Origin: Rickettsiales bacterium
Lineage (GTDB): Bacteria > Pseudomonadota > Alphaproteobacteria > Rickettsiales > UBA1997
Direction of reading: 5' to 3'
Assembly: GCA_947487845.1 (NCBI GenBank)
Contig: CANKYC010000042.1
Coordinates: 1-9,855, forward strand
Length of the DNA: 9,855 bases
The notes beneath the pieces were generated by a model. The model was not told the origin of the DNA and did no database searches. It was given only the letters and a program-made list of their open reading frames with translations. Of the stretch, positions 1 through 6,748 are shown piece after piece. A program made the translations under genes and the position numbers. Each line of letters begins with the position of its first letter. The stretch's first letter is position 1.

Positions 1-128
1 TTATACTCCCATCCAACAAAGGATTTTTGAGGAAAAATTGCGACAAAGAATAAAAACTGTATCAAGTGATACAGTGTTATTCTTCGAGTAAATTTTTACC
101 AAAAAGACGAAGTTGGATGGGAGTATAA
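1..128 (+). repeat. Hairpin repeat element, copy E1
   Basis: The element is bounded by a perfect 17-bp inverted repeat (1-17 and 112-128; arm TTATACTCCCATCCAAC). Moving inward there is a 6x6 mismatch, then two short helices made by TTTTTGAGGAAAAATT (about 26-41) against AATTTTTACCAAAAA (about 91-105), another mismatch, a stem AAGAATA/TATTCTT, and a tip palindrome CTGTATCAAGTGATACAG (57-74). The whole 128 bp can therefore fold as one long interrupted hairpin. The core blocks recur in reverse orientation in E2 at 9726-9855, but the outer arms and the inner stem have different sequences. It lies 34 bp beyond the ftsA stop, so on the minus strand it would be in the 3' end of the operon transcript and could act as a processing or termination structure (inference). 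The window starts on its first base, so the left arm may continue further. Family not recognised. Confidence 0.9.
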
Positions 129-162
129 ATTTATGTTTTGGTATAGTTAAAAAGACGCAATC

Positions 163-1398
163 TTAAACCGCCGCCAACTTCTCAATCAATCTCGCGAACC
201 AGCTGCTTTTGCTTTCGAAGCCATCTTTGATTTTTTCTTTCATATAAAGATTTTTTAAAAACACCAACATACCAATTGAGCAGGAATGCGTTGGGTTAAG
301 GATTTCTGAAGGCATGGAATCAAGTTTATTGGGATAGCCAATTCTAACATTTTTAGCAAAAACTTCAGAGGCTAATTTATCGATACCAACAATTGAAGTT
401 ACGCCGCCGGTTAATACAATATTTCCGATCATATAAAGCGGCATTCCCGATTTTTCTAAAATGGTGCGCACCGATTCAAACATTTCTTCCAAACGCGATT
501 GAATAATGTCGCGCAACTCAACTCGAGTAATGCGAATCATTTCTGAACTATCATTATCAAGGAATTTTAATTTGATCATTTCGCGCTCTTCGATCGGGCT
601 GATTAAAAGCGAGCTATTGAGATTTTTGATTTTTTCGGCGGCATCAATATTGATGTTTAAAATCGTAGAAATGTCTTTGGTAATGTGAAATCCACCGATT
701 GGCGAATTGCCAATATGGATTAATTTTCCTTCAGTAATTATGGCAAAAGAAGTTGAACTGCCACCGATATCAATTAGCAAACTTCCTAAATTCATTTCAT
801 TATCCGAAAGGCAAGAAAGCGCTGAAGCGTGTGGTTCTACAATGTAATTATTAACCGACAATTGACATCTTCTTAAACAATTTTCGATATTTTTAATGGT
901 AGTTTGTGAAGTTGAAACAACGTGAAATTTGGCGTAAAGTTTTTCACCAGACATATAGCGCGGATTCACAACTGGCGACGAATCATCAATGCGATATTGC
1001 AATGGAATTAAGTGAATAATTTCGCGGTTATTTTTTTTGAATTCTGCACGTACTTTGGCCGCAAGCGCTGCGATGTCAGAAGTTTTAACAATATCTGATG
1101 CAATTTTAGTGCTAACTTCTTTTCTGGTAGAAACAACTTGGCTTCCCGAAATTCCGACTAAAAGGCGATCAATATTAAAACCCGCCATTCTTTCTGCTTC
1201 CGAAACAACATTGGTGATTGATTTTTGCGCCAGCGTCATGTCCGAAATTGCGCTCGCGGCGATTCCTTTTGATTCCTTGTGTCCGTAGCCTAAAATTTGC
1301 ACATCATCATTGGTAATTGATGCAATTATGCATACCAATTTTGATGAGCCCATGTCCAAACAAGCGGTTATTTTTCCTTTTTTTAAATTTTTCGACAT
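163..1398 (-). CDS. ftsA: Cell division protein FtsA
   Basis: This is an actin-fold ATPase that tethers FtsZ filaments to the inner membrane and recruits later divisome proteins. The 411-residue length is normal for FtsA. Visible motifs are phosphate-1 (residues 14-27, LDMGSSKLVCIIAS), phosphate-2 (207-220, LLIDIGGSSTSFAI), and the adenosine loop (336-349, NIVLTGGVTSIVGI). The C-terminus (397-411, SKSSWFARLIEKLAAV) is an amphipathic helix typical of the FtsA membrane-targeting sequence. The ATG at 1398 puts the phosphate-1 loop at the expected distance from the N-terminus; no clear Shine-Dalgarno precedes it. It is the last gene of the minus-strand cluster, after ddl and ftsQ as in the classic dcw order, but 361 bp of repeat-filled DNA separates it from ftsQ. 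ftsZ is not in the window. Confidence 0.97.
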   Translation of the reverse strand: MSKNLKKGKITACLDMGSSKLVCIIASITNDDVQILGYGHKESKGIAASAISDMTLAQKSITNVVSEAERMAGFNIDRLLVGISGSQVVSTRKEVSTKIASDIVKTSDIAALAAKVRAEFKKNNREIIHLIPLQYRIDDSSPVVNPRYMSGEKLYAKFHVVSTSQTTIKNIENCLRRCQLSVNNYIVEPHASALSCLSDNEMNLGSLLIDIGGSSTSFAIITEGKLIHIGNSPIGGFHITKDISTILNINIDAAEKIKNLNSSLLISPIEEREMIKLKFLDNDSSEMIRITRVELRDIIQSRLEEMFESVRTILEKSGMPLYMIGNIVLTGGVTSIVGIDKLASEVFAKNVRIGYPNKLDSMPSEILNPTHSCSIGMLVFLKNLYMKEKIKDGFESKSSWFARLIEKLAAV

Positions 1399-1488
1399 TT
1401 GGAAAAATTGGGAGTTTTTTTAAGTTAGATTAAAAACAAGTTTGGGATTTATATTGAAGGTGTTAGGTGTTTTGCTGTTTAATTTCAG

Positions 1489-1674
1489 CATCGCAAAACC
1501 CCCCAACCCCCCTTAACAGGGGGGCTTTTTAATTCGAGTTCTATCTAAATCCCCCCTTGACAGAGGGGCTTTTTAATTTGAGTTCTATCTAAAGTCCCCC
1601 TTAACAGAGGGGCTTTTTAATTTGAGTTCTATCTAAATCCCCCCTGTTAAGGGGGGTTGGGGGGTTTTGCGATG
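1489..1674. repeat. Perfect 36-bp inverted repeat framing a G/C-run array
   Basis: The left arm (1489-1524) reads CATCGCAAAA, C6, AA, C6, TTAACA, G6. The right arm (1639-1674) is its exact reverse complement, giving 36 of 36 paired positions. Between them lie tandem 44-bp units. Each C-run/TTAACA/G-run block is a small hairpin followed on the plus strand by CTTTTTAA, so it resembles an intrinsic terminator for plus-strand transcription; on the minus strand, the direction of ftsQ-ftsA, the T-run is on the wrong side. C-run/G-run palindromes of this type occur between genes in several bacterial groups, but I cannot assign this one to a named family. Confidence 0.9.
1521..1652 (+). repeat. Three tandem copies of a 44-bp unit
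   Basis: Units start at 1521, 1565 and 1609, with an exact period of 44 bp. Each reads GGGGCTTTTTAATTYGAGTT followed by CTATCTAAA, a C-run and TTRACAGA. Copies 1 and 2 differ at a few bases (TTCGAG versus TTTGAG, AAATCC versus AAAGTCC). Copy 3 ends in the inverted form CTGTTAAGG, which starts the closing arm of the surrounding inverted repeat. The regular period without unique spacers rules out a CRISPR array. Confidence 0.88.
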
Positions 1675-1759
1675 TTAAAATCCAAACCAAAACAAACTGT
1701 TTGAATTCCAACTAGCATTTCTACACTTTCTAAAACCTCAATTCTTAATCTTAAATCTT

Positions 1760-2635
1760 TTATAACGACTTCAGCTCTTTAATCACCGAATCATCATATT
1801 CTAAATAAGTTTTATCAGAAATTCGTAGATCAATATTTTTTAAACCAACAATTGATCCCGGCATATTATAAATTTTTATCAAACGCTGCCAAGCCTCGGA
1901 AATATTGCTTTCCGGCAGTTTAATTAACAAACCATTATCAAAACGAATATCCCATCTACGACTTGAAACCCAAGTTGCTGAATAAACATTTGCACTCAAA
2001 TTTGGATCAGAAGCAAAAATATTAAAAAGTGATTTAGCGTTATTATTAGCGCCCTTCCCCGACAAAATAACCATATGCTGAAATTCTTCCCGATCTTCAT
2101 AAGGAATTAAATTTCCTTCTTTGTCGGTTAAATATTTTGTTCCCTCATTTTGCCAGATTGCAAAAGGCTCATATTCAGTAATCGAAATATTCAAAATATT
2201 GGGCATGCTGCGCGTGATCACAACCTGATTTACCCATGGCAATTCTGACTTAATGCGATCAATCAAGCTACGAATCAAAGGTTGATAATCACTAGTTTTA
2301 TCAAGTGTAATTTGTTTTTTAACACTTTCTACAATTGCTAAAATTTCTTCTTTTTGAACGTGTTTATTGCCTTCAATATTGATCTGATTGAATTCGTGAT
2401 TATCGAGATTGAGATAATGAAAAAAATAAAAAGAAGATTTTTGGTAAATTTTTTCTAAATAAACTGGTTTAAAAAACTTGAACATGGCAAATAAAAAAAC
2501 CAGTAAAACAACCAGCAATATCAAGCCTTTGAACAAAATTGGAAAAATAATTTGGTGAAAAAAACTTCTGATTTTACGCGTGATTTGATTGGTGAGAAAA
2601 AAATTCCTGATTTTATCGCCGACTTGTTTTGCCAT
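1760..2635 (-). CDS. ftsQ: Cell division protein FtsQ
   Basis: FtsQ is a bitopic inner-membrane divisome protein that links early division proteins to the FtsBL and FtsWI synthesis machinery. The 291 residues show a basic cytoplasmic N-terminus, one transmembrane helix (about 33-53, rich in L/V/F), and a POTRA-type domain beginning near residue 83 (INIEGNKHVQKEEIL) and running to about 155 (SITEYEPFAIW). The FtsQ beta-domain follows (KYLTDKEGNLIPYED, then the WDIRFDNGLLIKLP strand region). FtsQ sequences are poorly conserved, so the call rests on this architecture plus position: its ATG is 4 nt after the ddl stop, and ftsA follows. No strong Shine-Dalgarno is visible; translation is probably coupled to ddl. 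Confidence 0.93.
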   Translation of the reverse strand: MAKQVGDKIRNFFLTNQITRKIRSFFHQIIFPILFKGLILLVVLLVFLFAMFKFFKPVYLEKIYQKSSFYFFHYLNLDNHEFNQINIEGNKHVQKEEILAIVESVKKQITLDKTSDYQPLIRSLIDRIKSELPWVNQVVITRSMPNILNISITEYEPFAIWQNEGTKYLTDKEGNLIPYEDREEFQHMVILSGKGANNNAKSLFNIFASDPNLSANVYSATWVSSRRWDIRFDNGLLIKLPESNISEAWQRLIKIYNMPGSIVGLKNIDLRISDKTYLEYDDSVIKELKSL

Positions 2636-2639
2636 TTAA

Positions 2640-3563
2640 TTATCCAAGTCGCGCAGTTTTAACTAAAAATTCGACAATTTCTTCAAAAGAAATTCCAACA
2701 TGTTTAGCAATTTTCGGAACTAAAGAAGTTGCCGTAAAACCGGGATGAGTATTGATTTCAAGCAAGTAAAAGCGGTTATCGCCACCATTTTTATTATTTA
2801 AAATAAAATCAATTCTGCTGATGCCGCGACAACCAACAACGCGGTGCGCTTTTTCGGCCAATTCTAAAACTTCAGCATATTTTTCAGCGTCAACTTCAGC
2901 TGGCATAATGTAATCGGTCATACCTGCGGTATATTTACATTTATAGTCGTAAAATAAGCCATGTGGGCGAACTTCGATTGCGCCGAGAGCTTTTCCATCC
3001 ATGATCGCAACTTGAATTTCTTGTCCGGCAATATATTTTTCTAAAATAATTTCATCGCCATATTTCCATTCATAAGCAGAAAAATCAAAAGGCATATCAG
3101 CCAAAATAACTTCAACTCCAACACTTGATCCTTCGGATATAGGCTTGATTACGAAGGGTTTACCAACCTTTGCTAATTTTTCCTGATTTTCTTTATCTTC
3201 GCCTTTTTTGAGAATTTCATAAATCGGGGATTCCACGCCAACTGTTTGGCAAATTTTGCGAGTAATGATTTTGTCCATACAAAGTGCCGACGCGATAATT
3301 CCGCTGTGAGTGTAAGGAATTTCTAAAATATCGCAAACGCCTTGAATGCGACCATCTTCGCCATAAGTTCCGTGAAGAGCGTTGAAAATAATATCGGGTT
3401 TTACCGCCTTTAATTGTTCAAAAATTTCGCGGGAAAAATCGATTTTGGTAGTTTTGTAACCAAGTTTTATAAGCGCTTCATAAACCGCTTCGCCAGATCT
3501 TAAAGAGACTTCACGTTCAGAATTCCATCCCCCCAAAAGAACGGCAATATGTTGATTTTTCAT
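2640..3563 (-). CDS. ddl: D-alanine--D-alanine ligase
   Basis: Ddl is a cytosolic ATP-grasp enzyme that joins two D-alanines for the peptidoglycan stem peptide. The 307-residue length matches the short DdlB form. Expected residues are present: Glu16 in NSERE, His64 in ALHGTYGEDG, Lys140 at the end of KPFVIK, the flexible serine loop EGSSVGV (144-150), Asp252 in SRIDFI, Glu269 and Asn271 in LLEINTHPGFT, and Ser280. The tyrosine in YKCKYTAG (Tyr211) aligns with the residue that favours D-Ala-D-Ala over D-Ala-D-lactate. Its presence implies that the organism makes peptidoglycan. It lies 28 bp after the DUF2610 gene and 4 bp before ftsQ, and no obvious Shine-Dalgarno precedes the ATG. Confidence 0.97.
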   Translation of the reverse strand: MKNQHIAVLLGGWNSEREVSLRSGEAVYEALIKLGYKTTKIDFSREIFEQLKAVKPDIIFNALHGTYGEDGRIQGVCDILEIPYTHSGIIASALCMDKIITRKICQTVGVESPIYEILKKGEDKENQEKLAKVGKPFVIKPISEGSSVGVEVILADMPFDFSAYEWKYGDEIILEKYIAGQEIQVAIMDGKALGAIEVRPHGLFYDYKCKYTAGMTDYIMPAEVDAEKYAEVLELAEKAHRVVGCRGISRIDFILNNKNGGDNRFYLLEINTHPGFTATSLVPKIAKHVGISFEEIVEFLVKTARLG

Positions 3564-3591
3564 TATTTTTATTAATTACGATTATTGGTTA

Positions 3592-3900
3592 TTATTTTTT
3601 ATTCTTCTTGGCCAGCGCCTCGCCTTGTTTTGCATCATCTTTTAATTTTCCGCCCGATTTTAATTCTTCAATTACATAGGCGCAAAGATCTTCAAAAGGC
3701 ACGCGGTTTTTTTCAGAAATTTCTGCCAATTTTGCAAAAGAATCCATGATCTCCGGCGGAATTGTGCCGCCACGATTTTGGGACAACCAACGACTTTGAA
3801 AATTGAGTGGATGAGTTCCGGCCACAGGATTTCCGACATATAAAGTTACCGGCGCTTTTTGGCCACCGAAATCACAAGTTGCTGTAAATTTTTTAACCAT
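3592..3900 (-). CDS. DUF2610 family small protein
   Basis: This 102-residue basic protein has the N-terminal signature KKFTATCDFGGQKAPVTLYV, then GNPVAGTHPLNFQSRWLS and NRGGTIPPEIMDSFAKL, which I recognise as DUF2610, a family of unknown function known to me mainly from Rickettsiales. The C-terminus is a helical segment (FEDLCAYVIEELKSG) followed by a lysine-rich tail, a possible nucleic-acid or ribosome contact (inference only). It has no signal peptide or membrane segment. It sits 14 bp after cysQ and 28 bp before ddl within the operon, so it is co-transcribed with cell-wall and division genes, but no function should be drawn from that alone. Confidence 0.85.
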   Translation of the reverse strand: MVKKFTATCDFGGQKAPVTLYVGNPVAGTHPLNFQSRWLSQNRGGTIPPEIMDSFAKLAEISEKNRVPFEDLCAYVIEELKSGGKLKDDAKQGEALAKKNKK

Positions 3901-3914
3901 GATGGGAATTGAAA

Positions 3915-4778
3915 TTAAAAATTATCAATGAACGCAACGAAGGCCTTATTGGAAAAATCTGGTTTTTTATATTCTAAATTTCCCTCAATTACGATTTCAT
4001 TTTGATTAGAAAATAAATTTTTTACTTTTCCACCCATAAGTTCAACAAGCGCCTGACCAGCGGCCGTATCCCATTCCATTGAGGGGCGGAAATGCAAATA
4101 AAGATCGACATCTTTTTCTAATAAACGGAAAAATTTTACAGCAGAAGAAAGTTTTTCTACCTTAAAATTTTCTGTGAAATTTGGATGGGTTTTAGAGATA
4201 TAAAATTCAATATCTGAATCTTTGGTACGAGCGCTGGTGACGATGCGCAACGTTTTAGATTCTGAAATAAATTCAAGATGACGATTTGGGAAGGCCGATT
4301 TCAAAAAAACTCCGTCTTCCTGAACTTGTTTTAGGATCTGTTTTTTTTCACTTTTATCCCACAAAATAATTCGATCTTCTTCATCACAAAAAATCATTTT
4401 ACCATTTTCAAAAAGTGGAGCGTAAATTAATCCGAAAACTGCTTTTTTATTTTGCACTAAAGCAATATTCACCGCAAATTCTACACTTCCCGAAATAAAA
4501 CTGGACGTACCATCAATCGGATCAATCAGAAAAAAAATATCGTCATCAATTTGACGTAAATCACCTTCTTCACAAATAATTGGAATTTGCGGAAATTCTG
4601 CGCCCAATTTTTCACGCAAAAATTTACTTACCGCAATATCGGCGGTTGTAACTTGGGAATTATCAGTTTTTCTTTCAGTGAGAAAATTTTTACTCAAAAA
4701 AGCCTGCGCCGCAATTTCACCAGCTTCAATTGCAAAAGCTAAAATCCTCTTAATCTCCCAAGCTTTAAAAAATGACAT
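3915..4778 (-). CDS. cysQ: CysQ/inositol monophosphatase family phosphatase
   Basis: This is a Mg2+-dependent phosphatase of the FIG superfamily. CysQ members hydrolyse 3'-phosphoadenosine 5'-phosphate (PAP); related enzymes act on inositol monophosphate. Metal-site motifs are complete: Glu70-Glu71 in ICEEGD, DPIDGTSSF (Asp86, Asp89) and EWDTAAGQALVELMGG (225-240, Asp227). The EWDTAAGQ form favours CysQ, but substrate cannot be fixed from sequence. Residues about 147-175, between the first domain and the LRIVTSARTKDS strand, are an extra segment encoded by a palindromic element (4257-4339). Both halves of the catalytic site survive, so the protein is probably functional. The ATG overlaps the upstream CLC stop by one base (TAATG), which suggests coupled translation. 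Confidence 0.88.
   Translation of the reverse strand: MSFFKAWEIKRILAFAIEAGEIAAQAFLSKNFLTERKTDNSQVTTADIAVSKFLREKLGAEFPQIPIICEEGDLRQIDDDIFFLIDPIDGTSSFISGSVEFAVNIALVQNKKAVFGLIYAPLFENGKMIFCDEEDRIILWDKSEKKQILKQVQEDGVFLKSAFPNRHLEFISESKTLRIVTSARTKDSDIEFYISKTHPNFTENFKVEKLSSAVKFFRLLEKDVDLYLHFRPSMEWDTAAGQALVELMGGKVKNLFSNQNEIVIEGNLEYKKPDFSNKAFVAFIDNF
4257..4339 (-). repeat. Palindromic element translated in frame inside cysQ
   Basis: Arm 4257-4281 (AGATTCTGAAATAAATTCAA followed by GATGA) and arm 4315-4339 (TCTTCCTGAACTTGTTTTAG followed by GATCT) are imperfect reverse complements, about 18 of 25 positions. Each arm is itself partly palindromic. Read on the minus strand the element gives ILKQVQEDG ... 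RHLEFISESKTLR, a peptide pair I recognise as the two arms of a repeat common in alphaproteobacterial and Rickettsiales genomes (compare RHPELVSGS and LKQVQDD). It falls in a surface position of cysQ where relatives have a short loop. In-frame insertions of this kind are known as Rickettsia palindromic elements; membership in a named RPE subfamily is not established here. Confidence 0.75.
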
Positions 4779-6028
4779 TATTCAACAAATTTATCGGTTA
4801 ATTTTGACACTACAAAAGAAGTGAGTGAAGAAAAAATGAGGAAAGGAAATGCCATTAAAGATTGATCCATTGTTTCCAAAATCACCATCGCAGCCGCAAA
4901 TGGCACTGATAAAATCGGACTTAAAAAAGCAGCCATTCCACCGAGAATAAAAATTTTAGCATCCAAAGTATTAGCTACTAAACTCACCGCAGAACCAATG
5001 TTGGCGCCAATTGCAACTGCTGGCGCAACTAATCCGCCAGCAGAGCCAGAGGCGAAGGTTAAAACCGTATTAACTAATCTGCCAAAAACTTCTTTGTTAC
5101 CGATTGCGGGTTCTAAGTTGGAGAGAATATCTTGCGCTGTTTTTATGCCACCGCTAAACGAATAAACTCCGGCATAAATACTTACTATAGAAACCCCAAA
5201 GCCCGTCATTATTGGAATTAAATGCCATAAATTACTTTTGATCTCGGCAAATTTTTTATAAGATAAAATCGCAATTTTCTTTAATAAAAATGCCGTCATT
5301 CCGCAAATGATTGCTAACAAAGCCACCATTACCAATTGAAAACTTAATTCAAAATCAATCGGATAAGTTGCAAAAAGAGGATCGGTTTTGCGCAAGATCA
5401 CAATCGCTACAAAAAGAGCTGCTGCAGACCAGCATATATTACTGATAAAATTTTGTCGTGATTTCATGATTAGTAACTTTTCAACCACATAAATAAAACC
5501 AGCGATTGGAGCATTGAAAGCAATTGCCAAGCCGCTTGCGCTTCCGGCATAAATCCAAGCTTCAAGAGTGATTGCTGGAATTATTGATTTTAATTTACTG
5601 GCAATAACTGCAAAAATACTGACCGACATATGAACCGCTGGAGCTTCTTGCCCCAAGGCTCCGCCGCCATAAGTTGAAACTAAAGAACTGATACAATTTA
5701 CGATCACAATTCTTAAATTTAAAAATGTTGAAATTTTTTCAAAAGAATTGGGATCTTTTTCCAAAGTTATGAGGGCGGATTTAACGTGATCAAGACTGTT
5801 TCCTGCTGCATTTTGAGCGAATTGGCGACAAATAAAAGCTGAAATCCAAAACATTATTGGCGTCATAAAAAATGCCAATAACGGATTTTCTATTAAACGA
5901 TCTTTGGCAATAATTCCAAAATCATAAAAAAAATCGCAATAATTAACGATAAAAATTGAGACCAGAGTTCCAGTAAAAGCTAAACAAAAAAATGCGGCTA
6001 TTTTTGAAGCTAATAGTTTGTTTAGCAC
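4778..6028 (-). CDS. CLC-family anion transporter, atypical (possible fluoride type)
   Basis: This polytopic inner-membrane protein has 416 residues, a compact CLC without C-terminal CBS domains. CLC landmarks include GGALGQEAPAVHMS (121-134) carrying the gating glutamate Glu128, the SGLAIAFNAPIAGFIYVVEKL segment (from about 164), and GGLVAPAVAIGANIG (311-325). The chloride-binding motif GSGIP is replaced by GNSLD (76-80), the 'proton glutamate' position reads Lys184 (VVEKL), and the chain ends where the anion-site tyrosine (E. coli Tyr445) would follow. Such changes are reminiscent of CLC-F fluoride/H+ antiporters, so chloride transport should not be assumed. The start is GTG at 6028, sharing one base with the preceding TAG; a GGAG at 6036-6039, 7 nt upstream, supports it. 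Confidence 0.9.
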   Translation of the reverse strand: MLNKLLASKIAAFFCLAFTGTLVSIFIVNYCDFFYDFGIIAKDRLIENPLLAFFMTPIMFWISAFICRQFAQNAAGNSLDHVKSALITLEKDPNSFEKISTFLNLRIVIVNCISSLVSTYGGGALGQEAPAVHMSVSIFAVIASKLKSIIPAITLEAWIYAGSASGLAIAFNAPIAGFIYVVEKLLIMKSRQNFISNICWSAAALFVAIVILRKTDPLFATYPIDFELSFQLVMVALLAIICGMTAFLLKKIAILSYKKFAEIKSNLWHLIPIMTGFGVSIVSIYAGVYSFSGGIKTAQDILSNLEPAIGNKEVFGRLVNTVLTFASGSAGGLVAPAVAIGANIGSAVSLVANTLDAKIFILGGMAAFLSPILSVPFAAAMVILETMDQSLMAFPFLIFSSLTSFVVSKLTDKFVE

Positions 6029-6579
6029 TATTTAACTCCATCTTTATATTCTTTGGCCAATTCAGCGTAATTATCGGCTGAAATTTTAATATAATCTTTT
6101 TCTGCTTGCGTCATATCACGAAAATATTTTGCTGGATTTCCGGCCCAGATTTGACCGCTTTTTATTGTTTTCCCCGGAGTTAAAACCCCTCCCGCCGCGA
6201 GCATCCCATATTCTTCAATATGCGCTTGATCCATAACAATTGAACCCATTCCGACGAAAGAATTATCGCTAATTATGCAAGCGTGAATTATGGCATTGTG
6301 GCCGATTGTAACGCCGTTTCCAATGATTACCGGAGCACCTTCAGCGCCGGTTTTATTTTGAGCGTGATGCGGACGAGTGCCATGAAGAATGCAGTTATCT
6401 TGAATGTTAGTGTTATCGCCAATAGTGATTTTTGTAACGTCACCGCGCAAAACACAACCATACCAAATTCCGGAATTTTTACCAATTGTTGTAGCACCGG
6501 AAATTATTGCGGTGTGAGCAATAAATGCTGTTGAATCAATGGTTGGAAGAATATTGCGGTAAGGTAAAATGTTTTTCAT
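6028..6579 (-). CDS. Gamma-class carbonic anhydrase-like hexapeptide protein
   Basis: This left-handed beta-helix protein has 183 residues with repeated hexapeptide signatures (ISGATTIGKNSGIW, ITIGDNTNIQDNCILHG, VIIGNGVTIGHNAIIHA). The three metal-binding histidines of gamma carbonic anhydrases are present (His66, His94, His99), together with Arg45, Asp47, Gln60 and Asp61 at the equivalent active-site positions. The C-terminal GNPAKYFRDMTQAEKDYI helix is typical of the YrdA/PaaY/CaiE group, whose in vivo roles vary; hydration of CO2 is possible but not certain. It is the first gene of the minus-strand operon, with a TATAAT element about 40 bp upstream inside a repeat. It overlaps the CLC start by one base. 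Confidence 0.92.
   Translation of the reverse strand: MKNILPYRNILPTIDSTAFIAHTAIISGATTIGKNSGIWYGCVLRGDVTKITIGDNTNIQDNCILHGTRPHHAQNKTGAEGAPVIIGNGVTIGHNAIIHACIISDNSFVGMGSIVMDQAHIEEYGMLAAGGVLTPGKTIKSGQIWAGNPAKYFRDMTQAEKDYIKISADNYAELAKEYKDGVK
6036..6039 (-). promoter_or_regulatory. Ribosome binding site for the GTG-start CLC gene
   Basis: Minus-strand GGAG lies 7 nt upstream of the GTG at 6028-6026, inside the end of the carbonic anhydrase-like gene. It is one of the few clear Shine-Dalgarno sequences in the operon and decides in favour of the GTG start. Confidence 0.6.
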
Positions 6580-6609
6580 AAATATTTTTATTACAAATTA
6601 AATGGTAAG

Positions 6610-6723
6610 TTTTGGTAATTATACCTTGATTCACAAAAAAACTCGATGTCACCCTGAGTTTGTCGAAGGGTGATTGTAAGATCGAAGCCTTAAATCACCC
6701 TTCGACAAGCTCAGGGTGACATC
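6610..6723. repeat. Palindromic element, copy 1 (right arm truncated)
   Basis: The left arm 6610-6674 is the full 65 bp seen in copy 2. The loop (6675-6693) is nearly identical. The right arm keeps only the inner 30 bp (6694-6723, ending GGTGACATC), after which the outer 35 bp are absent. The inner part contains the TCACCCTTCGACAAGCTCAG motif, a palindromic sequence I have seen in many unrelated bacterial genomes. Differences from copy 2 include GAGTTTGTC versus GAGCTTGTC and ACTCGATG versus ACTCAATG. Confidence 0.9.
6618..6646 (-). promoter_or_regulatory. Candidate promoter of the minus-strand operon
   Basis: On the minus strand, TATAAT (6623-6618) is a perfect -10 hexamer. Seventeen bases upstream lies TCGAGT (6646-6641), a weak -35. 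The signal sits within the left end of palindrome copy 1 and points toward the carbonic anhydrase-like gene, whose ATG is 39 bases downstream of the -10. The matching end of copy 2 has a better -35. Prediction from sequence only. Confidence 0.45.
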
Positions 6724-6748
6724 TATTGTGTCTTAAGGGATAATCACC

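Larger units (their letters stand above)
1399..1759. other. ftsQ-ftsA spacer filled with repeats
   Basis: This 361-bp stretch contains no convincing gene. Its centre (1489-1674) is the G/C-run repeat array described separately. The flanks (1399-1488 and 1675-1759) are AT-rich. In most bacteria ftsQ and ftsA are adjacent or overlap, so the spacer looks like an expansion caused by repeat insertion. I see no strong sigma70 promoter for ftsA in it, although one in the AT-rich part next to the ftsA start cannot be excluded. Confidence 0.7.

Noticed and set aside
1..128. Retron, integron attC site or group II intron remnant
   Set aside because: There is no reverse transcriptase or integron integrase nearby, and attC sites have conserved ends with variable middles, the opposite of what is seen.
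506..688. Plus-strand reading frames inside ftsA (also 1037-1288), inside the carbonic anhydrase-like gene (6283-6534), inside xerC (8027-8224) and a minus-strand frame inside skp (7293-7529)
   Set aside because: All lie antisense to confident genes and show no protein family features.
1521..1652. 44-bp period array as a CRISPR
   Set aside because: Whole units repeat without unique spacers, and there are no cas genes.
6028..6700. Fluoride riboswitch upstream of the CLC gene
   Set aside because: I looked for it because of the CLC-F-like residues, but found nothing matching the conserved riboswitch core before the CLC gene or the operon start.
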